In this document: positions 32,536 through 44,889 of the stretch, piece by piece
How the letters are laid out: each line of letters opens with the position of its first letter
Position numbering within the stretch: the first letter of the stretch is position 1
Origin: Conchocele bisecta
Taxonomy: Eukaryota > Mollusca > Bivalvia > Lucinida > Thyasiridae
Length of the DNA: 64,000 bases
Direction: 5' to 3'
NCBI GenBank assembly: GCA_029237695.1
Contig: CM055266.1
Location: 117,837,581-117,901,580 of the forward strand
Program-made: the position numbers and the translations under genes
Notes under the pieces: generated by a model
The model's database searches: none
Told to the model about the DNA's origin: nothing
What the model saw: only the letters and a program-made list of their open reading frames with translations

Positions 32536-35270
32536 GTGTTCGGGTCAAAACGTACCCGAGTCAAAACGTACCTTGGGCATCGGGTCAAAACGTACCCATA
32601 TCTCGGGTCAAAACGTACCCAAGGTCGGGTCAAAACGTACCCATGGTCGGGTCAAAACGTACCCTTCGATATATCAATATATTATACCAATATATCCACA
32701 TTTTATTTATCTTTTTGGCATTTCATTTAATAATCAAAAATTTCATATTTAGTTATCTTTTTAGCAGTGAAAGTTGACTGGAAATCAATGACCAGAAGCA
32801 CTCGTGTGATGAATGTCTGTTTAAATTACGTGTGAAAAACAATTAGCATTCAATTATTAAAAGTGTAATTCTGGATGAAAGTGATTACCGATATGCGGTG
32901 GCTGCTTTAATGATTACTTAATGGGATTAAGTGGAAACCAATCAATGATCAAAGAGAGAGTATACTGCTTTAATGATTACTTAATGGGATGGGTTAGGGT
33001 CAAAACGTACCCGAGTCAAAACGTACCCAAAACAAAAAGGTCAAAACGTACCCATGGTCGGGTCAAAACGTACCCAAAGTCGGGTCAAAACGTACCCATG
33101 GTCGGGTCAAAACGTACCCATGTTCAAGTCAAAACGTAACACACTATGAAAAGTGAAATATATCATTTTAATTCATATATTTTGCATTGTGGGTTGTTTA
33201 GACTACTTGAATGTGTAGTTTGAAGTAAAAAAAATTGCAAAGTTTTATACTTTTATGTCAGAATATTGAGATGTTTTGAGCGAACTCGGATACGTTTTGC
33301 TAAATATAATATACAGAAAACAACTTGAAATTTCCCACAAGATTATTGTGCATACTTGATATTTTTCATGATATTAATGTTTATACTAAAGAACCGTTGT
33401 TAAATCGTGGTTAAATGTAGCATTTCGATAACGAAATTGTGACAATGAATGCATGTATAGAATTTGGATTAACCAAGTGTCTCAGGATGTGGTCCCCCGG
33501 ATACGGTCAAACAAACAAACAAGCTGTTGGTGTTAATTGTGGCACGCTCCAGTCCACGGACTATCTGTATACATGGAATATGATAAACAATAACGCATTT
33601 TATTAAGGAAACAATGTTTTATAGACTCTTATAAGACATCAAACAACAATTTTTAATGCAGAAAATATACATCACAAACAATGTAGTTATACACGGAAAA
33701 CATAAATCACCAACAATGAAACCAACGTTACAATGTCGGCACAACAATGTAGACACGAATAAAACATACAATTCAGCTCAAACAATGTAGACCCTAATCA
33801 GACAATGCATAAGGAAACGATACAATTCAGCTCAAACAATGTAGACCCTAATCAGACAATGCATAAGGAAACGATACAATTCAGTCAACTTTCACTGCTA
33901 AAAAGATAACTAAATATGAAATTTTTGATTATTAAATGAAATATATTGATATATAAATGGGTAAATTAACCTCACAAATGCCAAAAAGATAAATAAAATG
34001 TGGATATATTGGTATAATATATTGATATATCGAAGGGTACGTTTTGACCCGACCATGGGTACGTTTTGACCCGACCTTGGGTACGTTTTGTAGACCCTAA
34101 TCAGACAATGCATAAGGAAACGATACAATTCAGCTCAAACAATGTAGACCCTAATCAGACGATGCATAAGGAAACGATACAATTCAGTCAACTTTCACTG
34201 CTAAAAAGATAACTAAATATGAAATTTTTGATTATTAAATGAAATATATTGATATATAAATGGGTAAATTAACCTCACAAATGCCAAAAAGATAAATAAA
34301 ATGTGGATATATTGGTATAATATATTGATATATCGAAGGGTACGTTTTGACCCGACCATGGGTACGTTTTGACCCGACCTTGGGTACGTTTTGACCCGAG
34401 ATATGGGTACGTTTTGACCCGATGCCCAAGGTACGTTTTGACTCGGGTACGTTTTGACCCGAACCCAATGGGATTATGTGTACGGCGGAAAATTGTATGT
34501 TTTATTCGTGTCTACATTGTTGTGCCGACATTGTAACGTTGGTTTCATTGTTGGTGATTTATGTTTTCCGTGTATAACTACATTGTTTGTGATGTATATT
34601 TTCTGCATTAAAAATTGTTGTTTGATGTCTTATAAGAGTCTATAAAACATTGTTTCCTTAATAAAATGCGTTATTGTTTATCATATTCCATGTATACAGA
34701 TAGTCCGTGGACTGGAGCGTGCCACAATTAACACCAACAGCTTGTTTGTTTGTTTGACCGTATCCGGGGACCACATCCTGAGACACTTGGTTAATCCCAC
34801 TTCTATACATGCATTCATTGTCACAATTTCGTTATCGAAATGCTACATTTAACCACGATTTAACAACGGTTCTTAGTATAAACATTAATATCATGAAAAT
34901 ATCAAGTATGCACAATAAATCTTGTGGGTAAATTTCAAGTTGTTTTCTGTATATTATATTTAGCAAAACGTATCCGAGTTCGCTCAACATCTCAATATTC
35001 TGACATAAAAGTATAAAACTTTGCAATTTTTTTTATTTCAAACTACACATTCAAGTAGTCTAAACAACCCACAATGCAAAATATATGAATTAAAATGATA
35101 TATTTCACTTTTCATAGTGGGTTACGTTTTGACTTGAACATGGGTACGTTTTGACCCGACCATGGGTACGTTTTGACCCGACTTTGGGTACGTTTTGACC
35201 CGACCATGGGTACGTTTTGACCTTTTTGTTTTGGGTACGTTTTGACTCGGGTACGTTTTGACCCTAACCC
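32536..35270 (+). mobile_element. Array-ended hAT-like element, GTCAAAACGTACCC family, outer copy
   Basis: The left end is GTGTTCGGGTCAAAACGTAC and the right end, reverse complemented, GGGTTAGGGTCAAAACGTAC. A perfect 8-bp duplication ATTGTAAA lies at 32528-32535 and 35271-35278. Arrays of about six GTCAAAACGTACCC words occupy 32543-32665 and, inverted, 35110-35270. Removing the nested copy and its duplication leaves about 1.25 kb. No gene inside. It is interrupted at 32990/34475 by a second copy of the same family. Confidence 0.9.
32991..34466 (-). mobile_element. Same family, inner copy nested head-to-head
   Basis: The ends GGGTTAGGGTCAAAACGTAC (left) and, reverse complemented on the right, GGGTTCGGGTCAAAACGTAC are flanked by the perfect 8-bp duplication AATGGGAT (32983-32990, 34467-34474). 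Orientation is opposite to the outer copy, which creates a 780-bp near-perfect inverted repeat (about 32991-33775 against 34490-35270). It contains its own tandem duplication (about 33775-34090 and 34091-34400; ACAATGTAGACCCTAATCAG words). Confidence 0.9.
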
Positions 35271-35278
35271 ATTGTAAA

Positions 35279-36477
35279 TATCAAAATATTATTGGCCTAT
35301 ATTGCTTAGATAATCTCAGCTATACTAATGACTTTTACTATTTCACCTGTCTTTTATAATATCTGTATCTTTATAGCTGAGACCCGGACATTATAAAATA
35401 TGGTCACAATAACGGCCATTCTGTCCTGGCGTGGGCGGCAGGTGGGAATATGCGATGGGTAATTTAACGATTGGGGTGCATCCTTAACGGAATTTCGACT
35501 GGAGACCTGGTTTGGCCCTCACATACGTCTTTGGCATTTTGTAGGTGACAGTTGAATCTGATTATACCCCTTATGTGAGTATTACGATTATTTGTAATCC
35601 TATTTTAGGGGAAGGGGCGAAGTAACTTAGTCGAGAACATCACCGACCCAATCAAGTTGAGTCGTGATGGCTGCTATTTGTTTAGTGGTGACTTCATGAT
35701 TGTCTTGATATACAGTCATGATGGCTTACTGTGAAATTTTCAAAAACAGTGATAAAGTATCAAGTTTACATATTTTTAAATTAAATTACTTCTGGGTTAT
35801 TTCAATATGCATGTAAATAGTAGTTGAACTATTCTCAACTTTTATTATATGTTATCTCCCTTGAGATAGCATATTGTGTCACACACATTTCTGTGGGGGC
35901 AGCCATTGATTGTGCATCGCGTAAACAGCGAGTACGGCCAAGAAAATAGCTAGTGCGTTTCGTGTGAATACAGCAGCTATTATCTTTAGGTCTCACAGGA
36001 CAGTACGTTCAGAGCTAGCTACACAAATTTGCCTCCGATATGTTATCTACGGCTACAATTTGATCCACTCAAAAATGTAAAAATTTAGTTAACTGTATAT
36101 GTTATACCTTTAAACAAATAATCTTTGATGTAGAACTTGTAAATTGCCAAAAAGAATTGAACAGGGAAATCATTTTCCCATGGAATCCATCTTTTCTCTA
36201 GTTGTTGTTCAACATTCAACATAACGAAATGAAGATTTCAAATTTACAAGATAACGTATAGATTCTAATAGACACCTGGTCATCTATTAGAATAACCACT
36301 GGCTCCGAAGTCCTGGGTGGTCGTTTAATAGAGGCAAATGTTATTCAGCGAAGGGAAAATGATAGAAATATACGATTTTCTACTCTCTGAACAAAGCAAA
36401 ACAAAAACATAACAAAGGGACGTTACTCTCAAAGTCTCTGCCAGACTTGATTGTACTGTCTGTCAGTTTATGGACCA
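35279..36477. other. Intergenic; SINE piece and dispersed repeat
   Basis: Positions 35480-35620 are a fragment of the long SINE seen at 38395-38733 (CTGGAGACCTGGTTTGGCCC). Positions 35850-35950 match 5945-6060. The rest is unassigned. Confidence 0.5.
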
Positions 36478-36690
36478 AGACGTTTCGGCCGACTTTTGGT
36501 CGTTATGGTACAGTCGGTAAAAATGTTAAAATACTGGTAATATATATATATCAAGACAGCGTCAATCATAAATGGAAATCGGATTTATGCCTACTGATGT
36601 TTCGGCCCGTGGACGTTTCGTACCGTGGATGTTTCGACCTGTGGACGTTTCGGCCCATATCATCGCGATTATTTTCGGCCCAAGGACACG
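36478..36690 (+). repeat. Array of GGACGTTTCGGCC words
   Basis: Five to six words such as GTGGACGTTTCGGCCC and GTGGATGTTTCGACCT, a possible solo terminus of another array-ended family. No inverted partner seen. Confidence 0.55.
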
Positions 36691-37020
36691 TCCAGAACGA
36701 GAAATATTTATTTTTGCTCAACTCCTATGAAATATCGGCCAACAATCCAACATGGTGTCAATTTGACCCATATTATATGAGATGGGTTTGAAAATGTTGT
36801 CTCTGTAACTGTGTAAATTCTGATATCCAGCGTCCGTGCAAATAGCTTCTGCCGATGAGGAATTTACTGTGACACCGGAAACAGTCGAATTTCGCTTCAG
36901 CGTGTGAAAGTAGAAATTATTTTTTTCCCTGATTTTCAAGGAAGTTGCCTGCGAAATACTGGAAAGAAAAGAAGGTTTTTTTTTACATTTAGCTCCGATT
37001 TTGTTTCAAGTGTGCACTGG

Positions 37021-37156
37021 GTGTTTATTTTAACTGCGCCTCACGGTTACGGAAAGTAGTTCGGCATGGGAGTTTACTGGGATATAAATTTTGGACAGAG
37101 ACTTGCTACGAACCAATCAAATGTTAGGGAATTGTGTAAATATTTTTGTGCTGGAT
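37021..37156 (+). mobile_element. Foldback MITE, copy 3 (right part only)
   Basis: Matches 858-1006 and 57550-57682 from TTTATTTTAACTGCGCC to TTTTTGTGCTGGA. The palindrome is missing. Confidence 0.75.
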
Positions 37157-37790
37157 TTATTATAATATATTTCAGTACTGACCCTGTAAGTTACACTGGT
37201 CAGTGTGATTTACAAAGTTAACTTAACCCACACACCGATCAGTTTTTGTGGAGATAACATATTTCAGTACTTTCAGTACTTTGATTGTTTATAGAAATAC
37301 AAAAATATAATTAAAAATAATAAAGCTTCAAATATTTCACAACTACTATTTACATGCATATTGAAATAACTCACAAGTTATTTTATTTAAAAATATGTAT
37401 ATATATTTGATACTTTCTCACTGTTTTTTGAAAATTCCACAGGAAAATGCCACTTTACAAGAGTAAGCCATGTCAGGGATTCCGCTGGGGATAATAAAAA
37501 AATCGCCACAATAAAGAATTGGCGATAAAAAAAAAATTTCGAGAATTTTTCGAGAATTTTTTTATTTTTTTTTTGAAAATTGTAATTTTTTATCGCCAAT
37601 TGCGAAAGTGGCAATCGCCAGCGGAATGTGTACCATATTTTGCCTTTTTCTGGTCCGGCTAGCTCAATCACGAGACAAGATTAAACAACTTCATTACCAG
37701 AATGCTGATCATAAGGCTATGTTATTAAAATCTGGCAGCCCCACATTGGGCGCCACAAATATGTAATGTAACATATTTTTGCTATTTCAG
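37157..37790. other. AT-rich; palindromic A/T runs and a tRNA-like tail
   Basis: A hairpin of GGCGAT-AAAAA runs lies near 37500-37620. CCCCACATTGGGCGCCAC at 37739-37756 matches the 3' half of the tRNA-like gene at 46896, which suggests a tRNA-derived repeat remnant. Confidence 0.45.
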
Positions 37791-39365
37791 CTGGTCCGGG
37801 CTGTCACCAGTCTGAGCAGCCGTGCTATCAACTTATCAAGGTGCTGAGCACCAAGTTATATGAAGTTCTGGCACTCAGAAGCCTAACTACTATTCTCATA
37901 AGTCGGGTCCAGCCTGACAGCTGAATAATAGAATTCTACCATTCCTGGTATCAAGCTGGGCCGGTATAACTGGTTTCTCAGTCCGTCTCATGCGACGAGG
38001 CTGAGACTATTTATAGCTGGGCTCTATTTACAATATATACCGGTATACAGATATAGATTTTCTTCGGGCGTACCTCACCGATGATTGGTTACCAATGATT
38101 ATAGACAATAATCGTTACAATGATTGGATGAGCACAACTAATCAAGACATTAAATTTAACAACAATCAACGACAAGCAATATTCTGGGTGGAGTGTCTCA
38201 GCTACAGTGGTGAAACTCTACTAACGTGATTCCCATCGCTGGCATGGGCTATGCCACTGTAGCTGTATATCAATTCCCTATCGACAATGTTCATCTCATG
38301 GTATGGGCGATACCACTAGCTGGGTGTCTTATCATGAACCTATATGTGTTGCCGGGAGTGTAGCTCGTCTCAACTCTGAGCTTCATCCTTACCGGAATCC
38401 CGACTGGAGACCTGGTTTGGCCCTCACATATGTCTTTGGCATTTTGTATGTGACAGTTGAATCTGGTTATACCCCTTATAAGAGCAGTCCTACCGGTATT
38501 ACTTTTAAATAGGGGAAGGGGCCAAGAGACTTTGGTGCGGTATGGAACTGGCACCAGGTCAGGTTATTCTAATTTCAGGGCTGAATATGTTGTATCTCGA
38601 TGTAAATATTCCGTTCTGATTTTGGGATTTTCCCCCCAATGCAGCAGGTTAAAACGGGATCGAACCTGTTTGCCCGGCCTTACATGACCTTAGCTGTTGA
38701 TAGGCCGTTAAACACCAATAAACAAACAAACTCAACTCTGAGCTAACATGCCCGTACCCTACTCTGGGCTAATTATCTGATGACAGTCATGTGGATCAGC
38801 ATAGTATATCCTAATTGAAGCTGAACGTATTATATTATTGCTCGGATATGTATCCGGGAATTACCGCTCAGCAACAAACCGAGCTACCTACATGTAGCTC
38901 AGCAATGTTTTGAACTGCTTAGCTAAGCGCCTTTCCGAGCTGACCTATGTCCTGAACCGCTCGGCTCATCGATGTTCTGAGATGTCTACAATAATGCTAT
39001 CCCCAGCTCACAGCCTGGCATATGCTGACATTTCAGGCTGTAGCAGGGCGATGAGCCTGGTGGATCATGCTTGGCTATCCTCTAGCCATAACCGAGCATG
39101 GGGCTTGTTCCATGGGTATGGGAATATGTCTCCTACAGTGACCAGCAGCTTGTGACCAGCAGCTGGGCTGAGCATCGAGTTTTAATACTTGCTCAGCCAA
39201 ATGGAGAGTGGTCGGCTATATAGCTGGGCGTATATTGGTGTACTCCTCAGCGGAGTATTTCAACACAGTGCTGAGCACAGCTCTCAGTCTGAACACTGTA
39301 AGGGCTCGGCAAACGCGATGCTCGTCGACGCCCCGTCCAGTTAGACCTGACTGTTTGCTGAGCTA
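37791..39365. repeat. GCTGAGC/GCTCAGC-rich degenerate repeat region
   Basis: Words such as GCTGAGC, GCTCAGC, AGCTGGGC and GAGCT occur every 20-60 bp on both strands across about 1.6 kb, with no open reading frame. The SINE at 38395-38733 sits inside. Confidence 0.5.
38395..38733 (+). mobile_element. Long molluscan SINE, 3' part with CAAACAAAC tail
   Basis: From TACCGGAATCCCGACTGGAG through GGCACCAGGTCAGGTTATTC, ATTCCGTTCTGATTTTGGG and a B-box-like GGATCGAACC to TAAACACCAATAAACAAACA. Related to the copies at 45734-46203 and 39876/46697. Confidence 0.7.
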
Positions 39366-39875
39366 AGCATGCGACCAACTGTTCCCTGAACTACTGGCGA
39401 TGAATTCTGTCCAAGTGAACAGAAGGCGCTCTGCTATGTTGACTGTGTGAAACACAAAGCCAAGCACTCCCAATTTGGGCAGCGAGACGCTTTTCACAAC
39501 TGGGACCCTTTCTGAGAAAGGTTCCCGGTCTCTGTTATAGTGACGCGTATGCAATTTAACTTATGGGGTTTCTTAACACGATAAGTGCGAACATTTATTT
39601 GTATTAAACTATATAATACCATCGAGTCCACGGTTTTACAGTGATATTCTGTTCTACAATACTAAAACCAATTAAGGAAATAGAAAACATTGATTTACTC
39701 AGCCTTTTCTGACAAATATTACAAAAATCTCAATACTACGACACCGCATACGTTTTTCGACGTTGCAGGAAGTGAGATAATTTTGGCCAGACTACACTGG
39801 TTTGTTCGTCCCGTATCGGTTTTGCACAAACCGGCATTTTCGTCACCACTGTATATCAAGACAGTCATGAAGTCA
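39366..39875. other. Intergenic, nothing recognised
   Basis: No gene or repeat assigned. Confidence 0.5.
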
Positions 39876-39927
39876 CAACTACAAGTGACTTTGGTGTGTT
39901 ATGGACCTGGCACCAGGTCAGGTTATT
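39876..39927 (+). mobile_element. SINE, left fragment, split by insertion
   Basis: Ends GGCACCAGGTCAGGTTATT. The sequence that should follow (CTAATTTCAGGACTGAAT) is found at 46698, so this SINE was split by the Helitron-like element 39928-46696. Confidence 0.7.
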
Positions 39928-40599
39928 GTATCCCCCGGACTCCGTCGGGGGATACTATGGATTTGACAGCGGGCCGCAGACACTTGTTGTCCGGAGCATA
40001 ACTCGAACACCCTTTGGAATATTTTCATGAAACTTCACACATGCATAGACCACGACCCGAAGGTGTGTCGCGCACAATAATGACAACTCTTGCATAGCTA
40101 ATTTTTTAGTTATCTCCCTTTTTTGTTTCGCGCACTGTTTTGACCATAACTCGACCACCCTTTGGAATAATTTTATGAAACTTCACACATTCAATTAGAC
40201 CACGAACCGAAGGTGTGTCGTGCACAAGAATGACAACTCTTGCATAGCTAATTTTTGAGTTATCTCCTTTTCTCCTTTTTTGTTTTCGCGTACTAATTTC
40301 CTTTCCGGAGCATAACTCGACCACCCTTTGGAATATTTTCATGAAACTTCACACATGCATAGACCACGACCCGGAGGTGTGTCGCGCACAAGAATGACAA
40401 CTTTTGTGTAGCTAATTTTTTAGCTATCTCCCTTTTTTGTTTTGCGCACTCTACAAACTGGACAATAATGCATGAAGACCCGTTTTCTCGTGTGCTCTGT
40501 ACACCTTACCTGTAGAGAGAACAATAGACACTGGGAGAACCATTCACCTGTACATGTGCTAGCATGTGCAAATGTCCAGTCTTGACCACTCTTGACCAC

Positions 40600-40930
40600 A
40601 GGTAATTTATACAGGTAAATTACTACATTCGATATTACATTTCCGTAAACTGTGTTGAAAATATTGTGGCATTATGTGGACCTGTGCAGATATATGTAGA
40701 TAAATATAGGACTATTAAAAAAAATTCTGGGCTCCAGTAGCAAGCATTATTATTTTTAATTTTTACACTTTTTTTTTCACTTTTTTTTTTCATTTTTTTT
40801 TTCATTTTTTTTTTCATTTTTTTTTTCAAATTCTTTTTCAATTTTTGTCTAGTAGCATAAGGTCGTAAGTGCTATATACAGACTATTCACCTGTGCATGT
40901 GCTAGCATGTGCAACTGACCACTTACAGGT
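40600..40930 (+). repeat. Repeat unit with poly-T, copy 1
   Basis: GTAATTTATACAGGTAAATTA to CACCTGTGCATGTGCTAGCA, including four TTTTTTTTCATTTTT-like runs (40765-40850). It is partly duplicated at 43233-43610, on the other side of element B. Confidence 0.7.
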
Positions 40931-40933
40931 AAT

Positions 40934-42527
40934 TATACCCCCCGCAACGAGTTGTGGGGGGGGTATACTGGAGTCAGGTTGTCCGTCCGTCCGTGCGTGC
41001 GTCCGCGTAAACTTAACATCAGAGAAATATTGTTATAACTTCTATTTCCTTCATCTAAAATGCTTGATATTTCACTCATGCATTCCTGTAATGCTCTACT
41101 ACCATGCTGTGCCAAATCCACCACCGTCCAACCCCCGCAGATCCCAAGGTCAAGGTCAAATACTTAGTCCGTAAACTTAACATCAGAGAAATATTGTTAT
41201 AACTAAACTTCTATTTCCTTCATGTAAAATGCTTAATATTTCACACATGCATTCCTGTATGGCTCTACTATCATGCTGTGCCAAATCCACGACCGTCCAA
41301 CCCCCGCAGATCCCAAGGTCAAGGTCAAATACTTAGTCTCTTTACAAAACTTAACATCAGAGAAATATTGTTATAACTTCTATTTCCTTCATCTAAAATG
41401 CTTAATATTTCACACATGCATTCCTGTAAGGCTCTACTACCATGCTGTGCCAAATCCACGACCATCCAACCCCCGCTGATACCAAGGTCAAGGTCAAATA
41501 CTTAGTCTCTTTACAAAACTTAACTTCAGAGAAATATTGTTCTAACTTCTATTTCCTTCATCTAAAATGCTTAATATTTCACACATGCATTCCTGTAAGG
41601 CTCTACTACCATGCTGTGCCAAATCCACGACCGTCCAACCCCCGCTGATCCCAAGGTCAAGGTCAAATACTTAGTCTCTTTACAAAACTTAACATCAGAG
41701 AAATGTTGTTATAACTTCTATTTCCTTCATCTAAAATTCTTAATATTTCACACATGCATTCCTGTAAGGCTCTAATACCATGCTGTGCCAAATCCATGAC
41801 CGTCCAACCCCCGCTGATCCCAATGTCAAGGTCAAATACTTAGTCTCTTTACAAAACTTAACATCAGAGAAATAAGTTATAACTTCTATTTCCTTCATTG
41901 AAAATTCTTATTATTTCACTTGTGCATTCCTCTAAGGTTGTACTATCATGCTGTGACAAATCTACGACTGTCCAACCCCCGCTGATCCGAAGGTCAAGGT
42001 CACATACTTAGTCTCTTTACAAAACTTAACATCAGAGAAATATGTTATAACTTCTATTTCTTTCATTGAAAATACTTAATATTTCATATGCTGTGACAAA
42101 TCCCCGCTGATCTCGAGGTCACCGTATAACCTTGAATTAACGCCCCCCCCCCCTCCTAATAAACGCACCCCCCCCCCCCCCCCCAAATAAAAAAAAAAGT
42201 TTTATTTTTTTTATTTTTATTTGGTTTGGGGGGGGGGGGGGGGGTTTTTATTAGCCAGTAAAAAAAAAAAAAATGACCGCCAATTTCAAACACAAATAAT
42301 CCTTAAATCCTTATTTGTGTTTGAAATTGGCGGTCCTTGGTAATTTTTTTATTATTTTTTTTTAATGGCTAATAAACGCCCCCCCCCCCCCCTCCCGGGG
42401 GGGCCCCTGCCCCCCCCCAAATAAAAGAAACCAAAATATATTTTATTTTTTTTTACCAATGACCGCCAATTTCAAACACAAATAATCTTTAAATCCTTAA
42501 TTGTGTTTGAAATTGGTGGTCCTTGGT

Positions 42528-42558
<31 letters not shown>

Positions 42559-43231
42559 CTAGCTAATAAACGCCCCTCCTCCTCCCCCCCTCCCCCCAAA
42601 TAAAATAAAAAATAATAAATAATTTTACCAATGACCGCCAATTTCAAACACAAATAATCCTTAAATCCTTATTTGTGTTTGAAATTGGTGGTCCTTGGTA
42701 ATTGTTTTTTTGTTTGTTTTTTTTAATGGCTAATAAACGCCCCCCCCTTTTTGTAAAATGTAACGCCTCCGGGGGCGTTAATTCGAGGTTATACGGTAGT
42801 CTCTTTACAAAACTTAACATCAGAGAAATCGGTTATAACTTCTATTTCCTTGCTCGGATCTGCTTCACATTGCACACACTCATTGCTCCAATGGACCTCT
42901 ACCACCCTGTGACAAATAAACGCCCCCCCCTTTTGTAAAATGTAACGCCTCCGGGGGCGTTAATTCGAGGTTATACGGTAGTCTCTTTACAAAACTTAAC
43001 ATCAGAGAAATCGGTTATAACTTCTATTTCCTTGCTCGGATCTGCTTCACATTTCACACTCATTGCTCCAATGGACCTCTACCACCCTGTGACAAATTCA
43101 CGTTCATGCCGCTCGCGCTAATCCCAGAGTCAAGGTCACAAGCCCACACACTTGGAAATTTGTACATATTTTAGGGGTACCTGGGCCCACGCGGGGGGTA
43201 TTCCGTAAGCCTCGCTTACTGACCAATCTAG
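40934..43231 (+). mobile_element. Helitron-like element B with internal tandem array
   Basis: The 5' end is an inverted repeat TATACCCCCC...GGGGGGTATA (40934-40964) followed by GTCCGTCCGTCC. The core is about eight units of roughly 170 bp (AACTTAACATCAGAGAAATA; ATGCTGTGCCAAATCCACGA; CCAAGGTCAAGGTCAAATAC). The 3' end is the perfect hairpin GTAAGCctcGCTTAC (43205-43219) and CTAG at 43228-43231. A foldback element (42121-42797) interrupts the array. The same 3' end is seen reversed at 2486-2512. Confidence 0.85.
42121..42797. mobile_element. Foldback element with three identical palindromes
   Basis: The terminal inverted repeats are ACCGTATAACCTTGAATTAA and its complement, with one mismatch (TTAATTCGAGGTTATACGGT). 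Inside are three copies (near 42276, 42462 and 42632) of a palindrome with 24-bp arms starting ACCGCCAATTTCAAACAC, separated by poly-C, poly-G and poly-T runs. About 180 bp spanning its right end and a Helitron B unit were then duplicated in tandem (42738-42912 and 42913-43090). Confidence 0.75.
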
Positions 43232-43611
43232 TTTATACAGGTAAATGATTATATTACATTTCCGTAAACTGTGTTGAAAATATTGTGGCAATATGTGGAC
43301 CTGTGCATATATATGTAGATAAATATAGGACTATTAAAAAACATTCTGGGCTCCAGTAGGAGCATTATTTTGTTTATTTTTTTTTAAATTTAAATTTTTT
43401 TTTTCCATTTTTTTTTTTTACATTCTTTTTCAATTTTTGCAGATATATGTAGATAAATATAGGACTATTAAAAAAAAATTCTGGGCTCCAGTAGCGAGCA
43501 TTATTATTTTTAATTTTTAAACTTTTTTTTCCATTTTTTTTTTCAAATTCTTTTTCAATTTTTGTCTAGTAGCATAAGGTCGTAAGTGCTATATACAGAC
43601 TATTATCATAT

Positions 43612-43690
43612 AATAAAACAATTATTGACTAGTGAGCCATAGAATATAATCTGATATTCTATGGCTCACTAGTCAATAATTGTATAATAT
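43612..43690. repeat. Palindrome with 32-bp arms
   Basis: ACAATTATTGACTAGTGAGC and its complement, with a 6-base loop near 43650. No coding content. Confidence 0.85.
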
Positions 43691-43852
43691 GTTCGGGCCA
43701 GTGAAAATTGCTTTCGGGCCCAGGTTCGAGGTCAAGGCGGGACAAGGCGAGGCATTTGATTCCGCGGAATTCTTGTTTACTTATCTCCCTTTGTTGTTTT
43801 GTGCTCTGATTTTATATCCAGAGCATAACTCGAACACCCTTTGGAATATTTT

Positions 43853-44522
43853 ATGCCCCACCACGATAGTGGAGGGGGCATTTAGTGTTGCCCTTGTCCG
43901 TCCGTCCGTCCGCACACACGAATGGGTACTTGTTGTAAGCGTACGGGGATCTTAATGGGTAGGGTTCGGATAGTGTTGGGTACTCTTGTTGGGTATTTTT
44001 ATAGAGTGAAAACCCAACAAGTATTCATTCGTAGGAACGTGCGTCCCGTCCTCCCGTCGTCCCGTCCGTCCGTCACAAAACTTTAACACTCGGGTAAATG
44101 TCTCATAATTTGTTCATCCTTCGACCGATCTCCTTCATATTTCATATACACATTGCTCTAATGGTCCTCTACCGGCCTGTGCCAAATCCACGTTCGTCCT
44201 GCCCCCCCCCCGCCAAGCCCAGGGTAAGATCACATACCTTAGTGCTTCAAAAACTTTAACGCTCAGGTAAATATCTTATAATTTCTGTTTTCTTTCACGG
44301 ATCAGCTTCATATTTCATATATGCATTGCTCTAATGGTCCTCTACCGCCCTGTGCCAAATCCACGTTCGTCCTGGCCTCGCCAAGCCCAGGGTCAAGGTC
44401 ACATACTTGGTGCTTCAAAAACTTTAACGCTCAGGTAAAAGAAAATTTTGACTTGGAATTTGGCCTCATTTATTATCAAAGCGATATGTGGGACATCCGT
44501 GTTCTATGAACACATTTTCTAG
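43853..44522 (+). mobile_element. Helitron-like element C
   Basis: The 5' inverted repeat ATGCCCCaCCACgataGTGG then GGGGGCAT (43853-43881) is followed by GTCCGTCCGTCC. Two to three units contain ACTTTAACGCTCAGGTAAAT. The 3' hairpin GTGTTCtatGAACAC (44499-44513) is followed by ATTTTCTAG (CTAG 44519-44522). It inserted into a T run within a unit of element A. Confidence 0.85.
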
Positions 44523-44889
44523 TTTATTAAACTTCACACATGCATAGAAGACGACCCAAAGGTGTGTCGCACGTAAGAATGACAACTCTTGCATCGTTAA
44601 TTTCTTAGTTATCTCCCTTTGTTGTTTCGTGCACTGATTTCGTGTCCGGAGCATAACTCGAACACCCTTTGGAATATGTTTATGAAACTTCACACATGCA
44701 TAGACCACGACCCTAAAGGTGTGTCACACAAGAATGACAACTCTTGCATCACTAATTTTTTAGTTATCTCCCTTTGTTTTTCCGTCACTGATTTTGTCTC
44801 CGGAGCATAACTCGAACACCCTTTTTTCAAACTACTTGTGTATCTGGGGAGGGGGATACACATGCGCTTGTCGACAAGCGTCCATTTCT

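Noticed and set aside
32991..33000. GGGTTAGGGT resembling telomere repeat
   Set aside because: A single occurrence, explained as the terminus of the GTCAAAACGTACCC element.
32540..33140. Regularly spaced repeats that look like a CRISPR array
   Set aside because: The intervals are short and not unique spacers of fixed length, the arrays sit at transposon termini with TSDs, and the genome is eukaryotic.
41273..41648. Several similar 68-codon frames in a row
   Set aside because: The same frame repeated in each 169-bp Helitron unit; no start context or domain.
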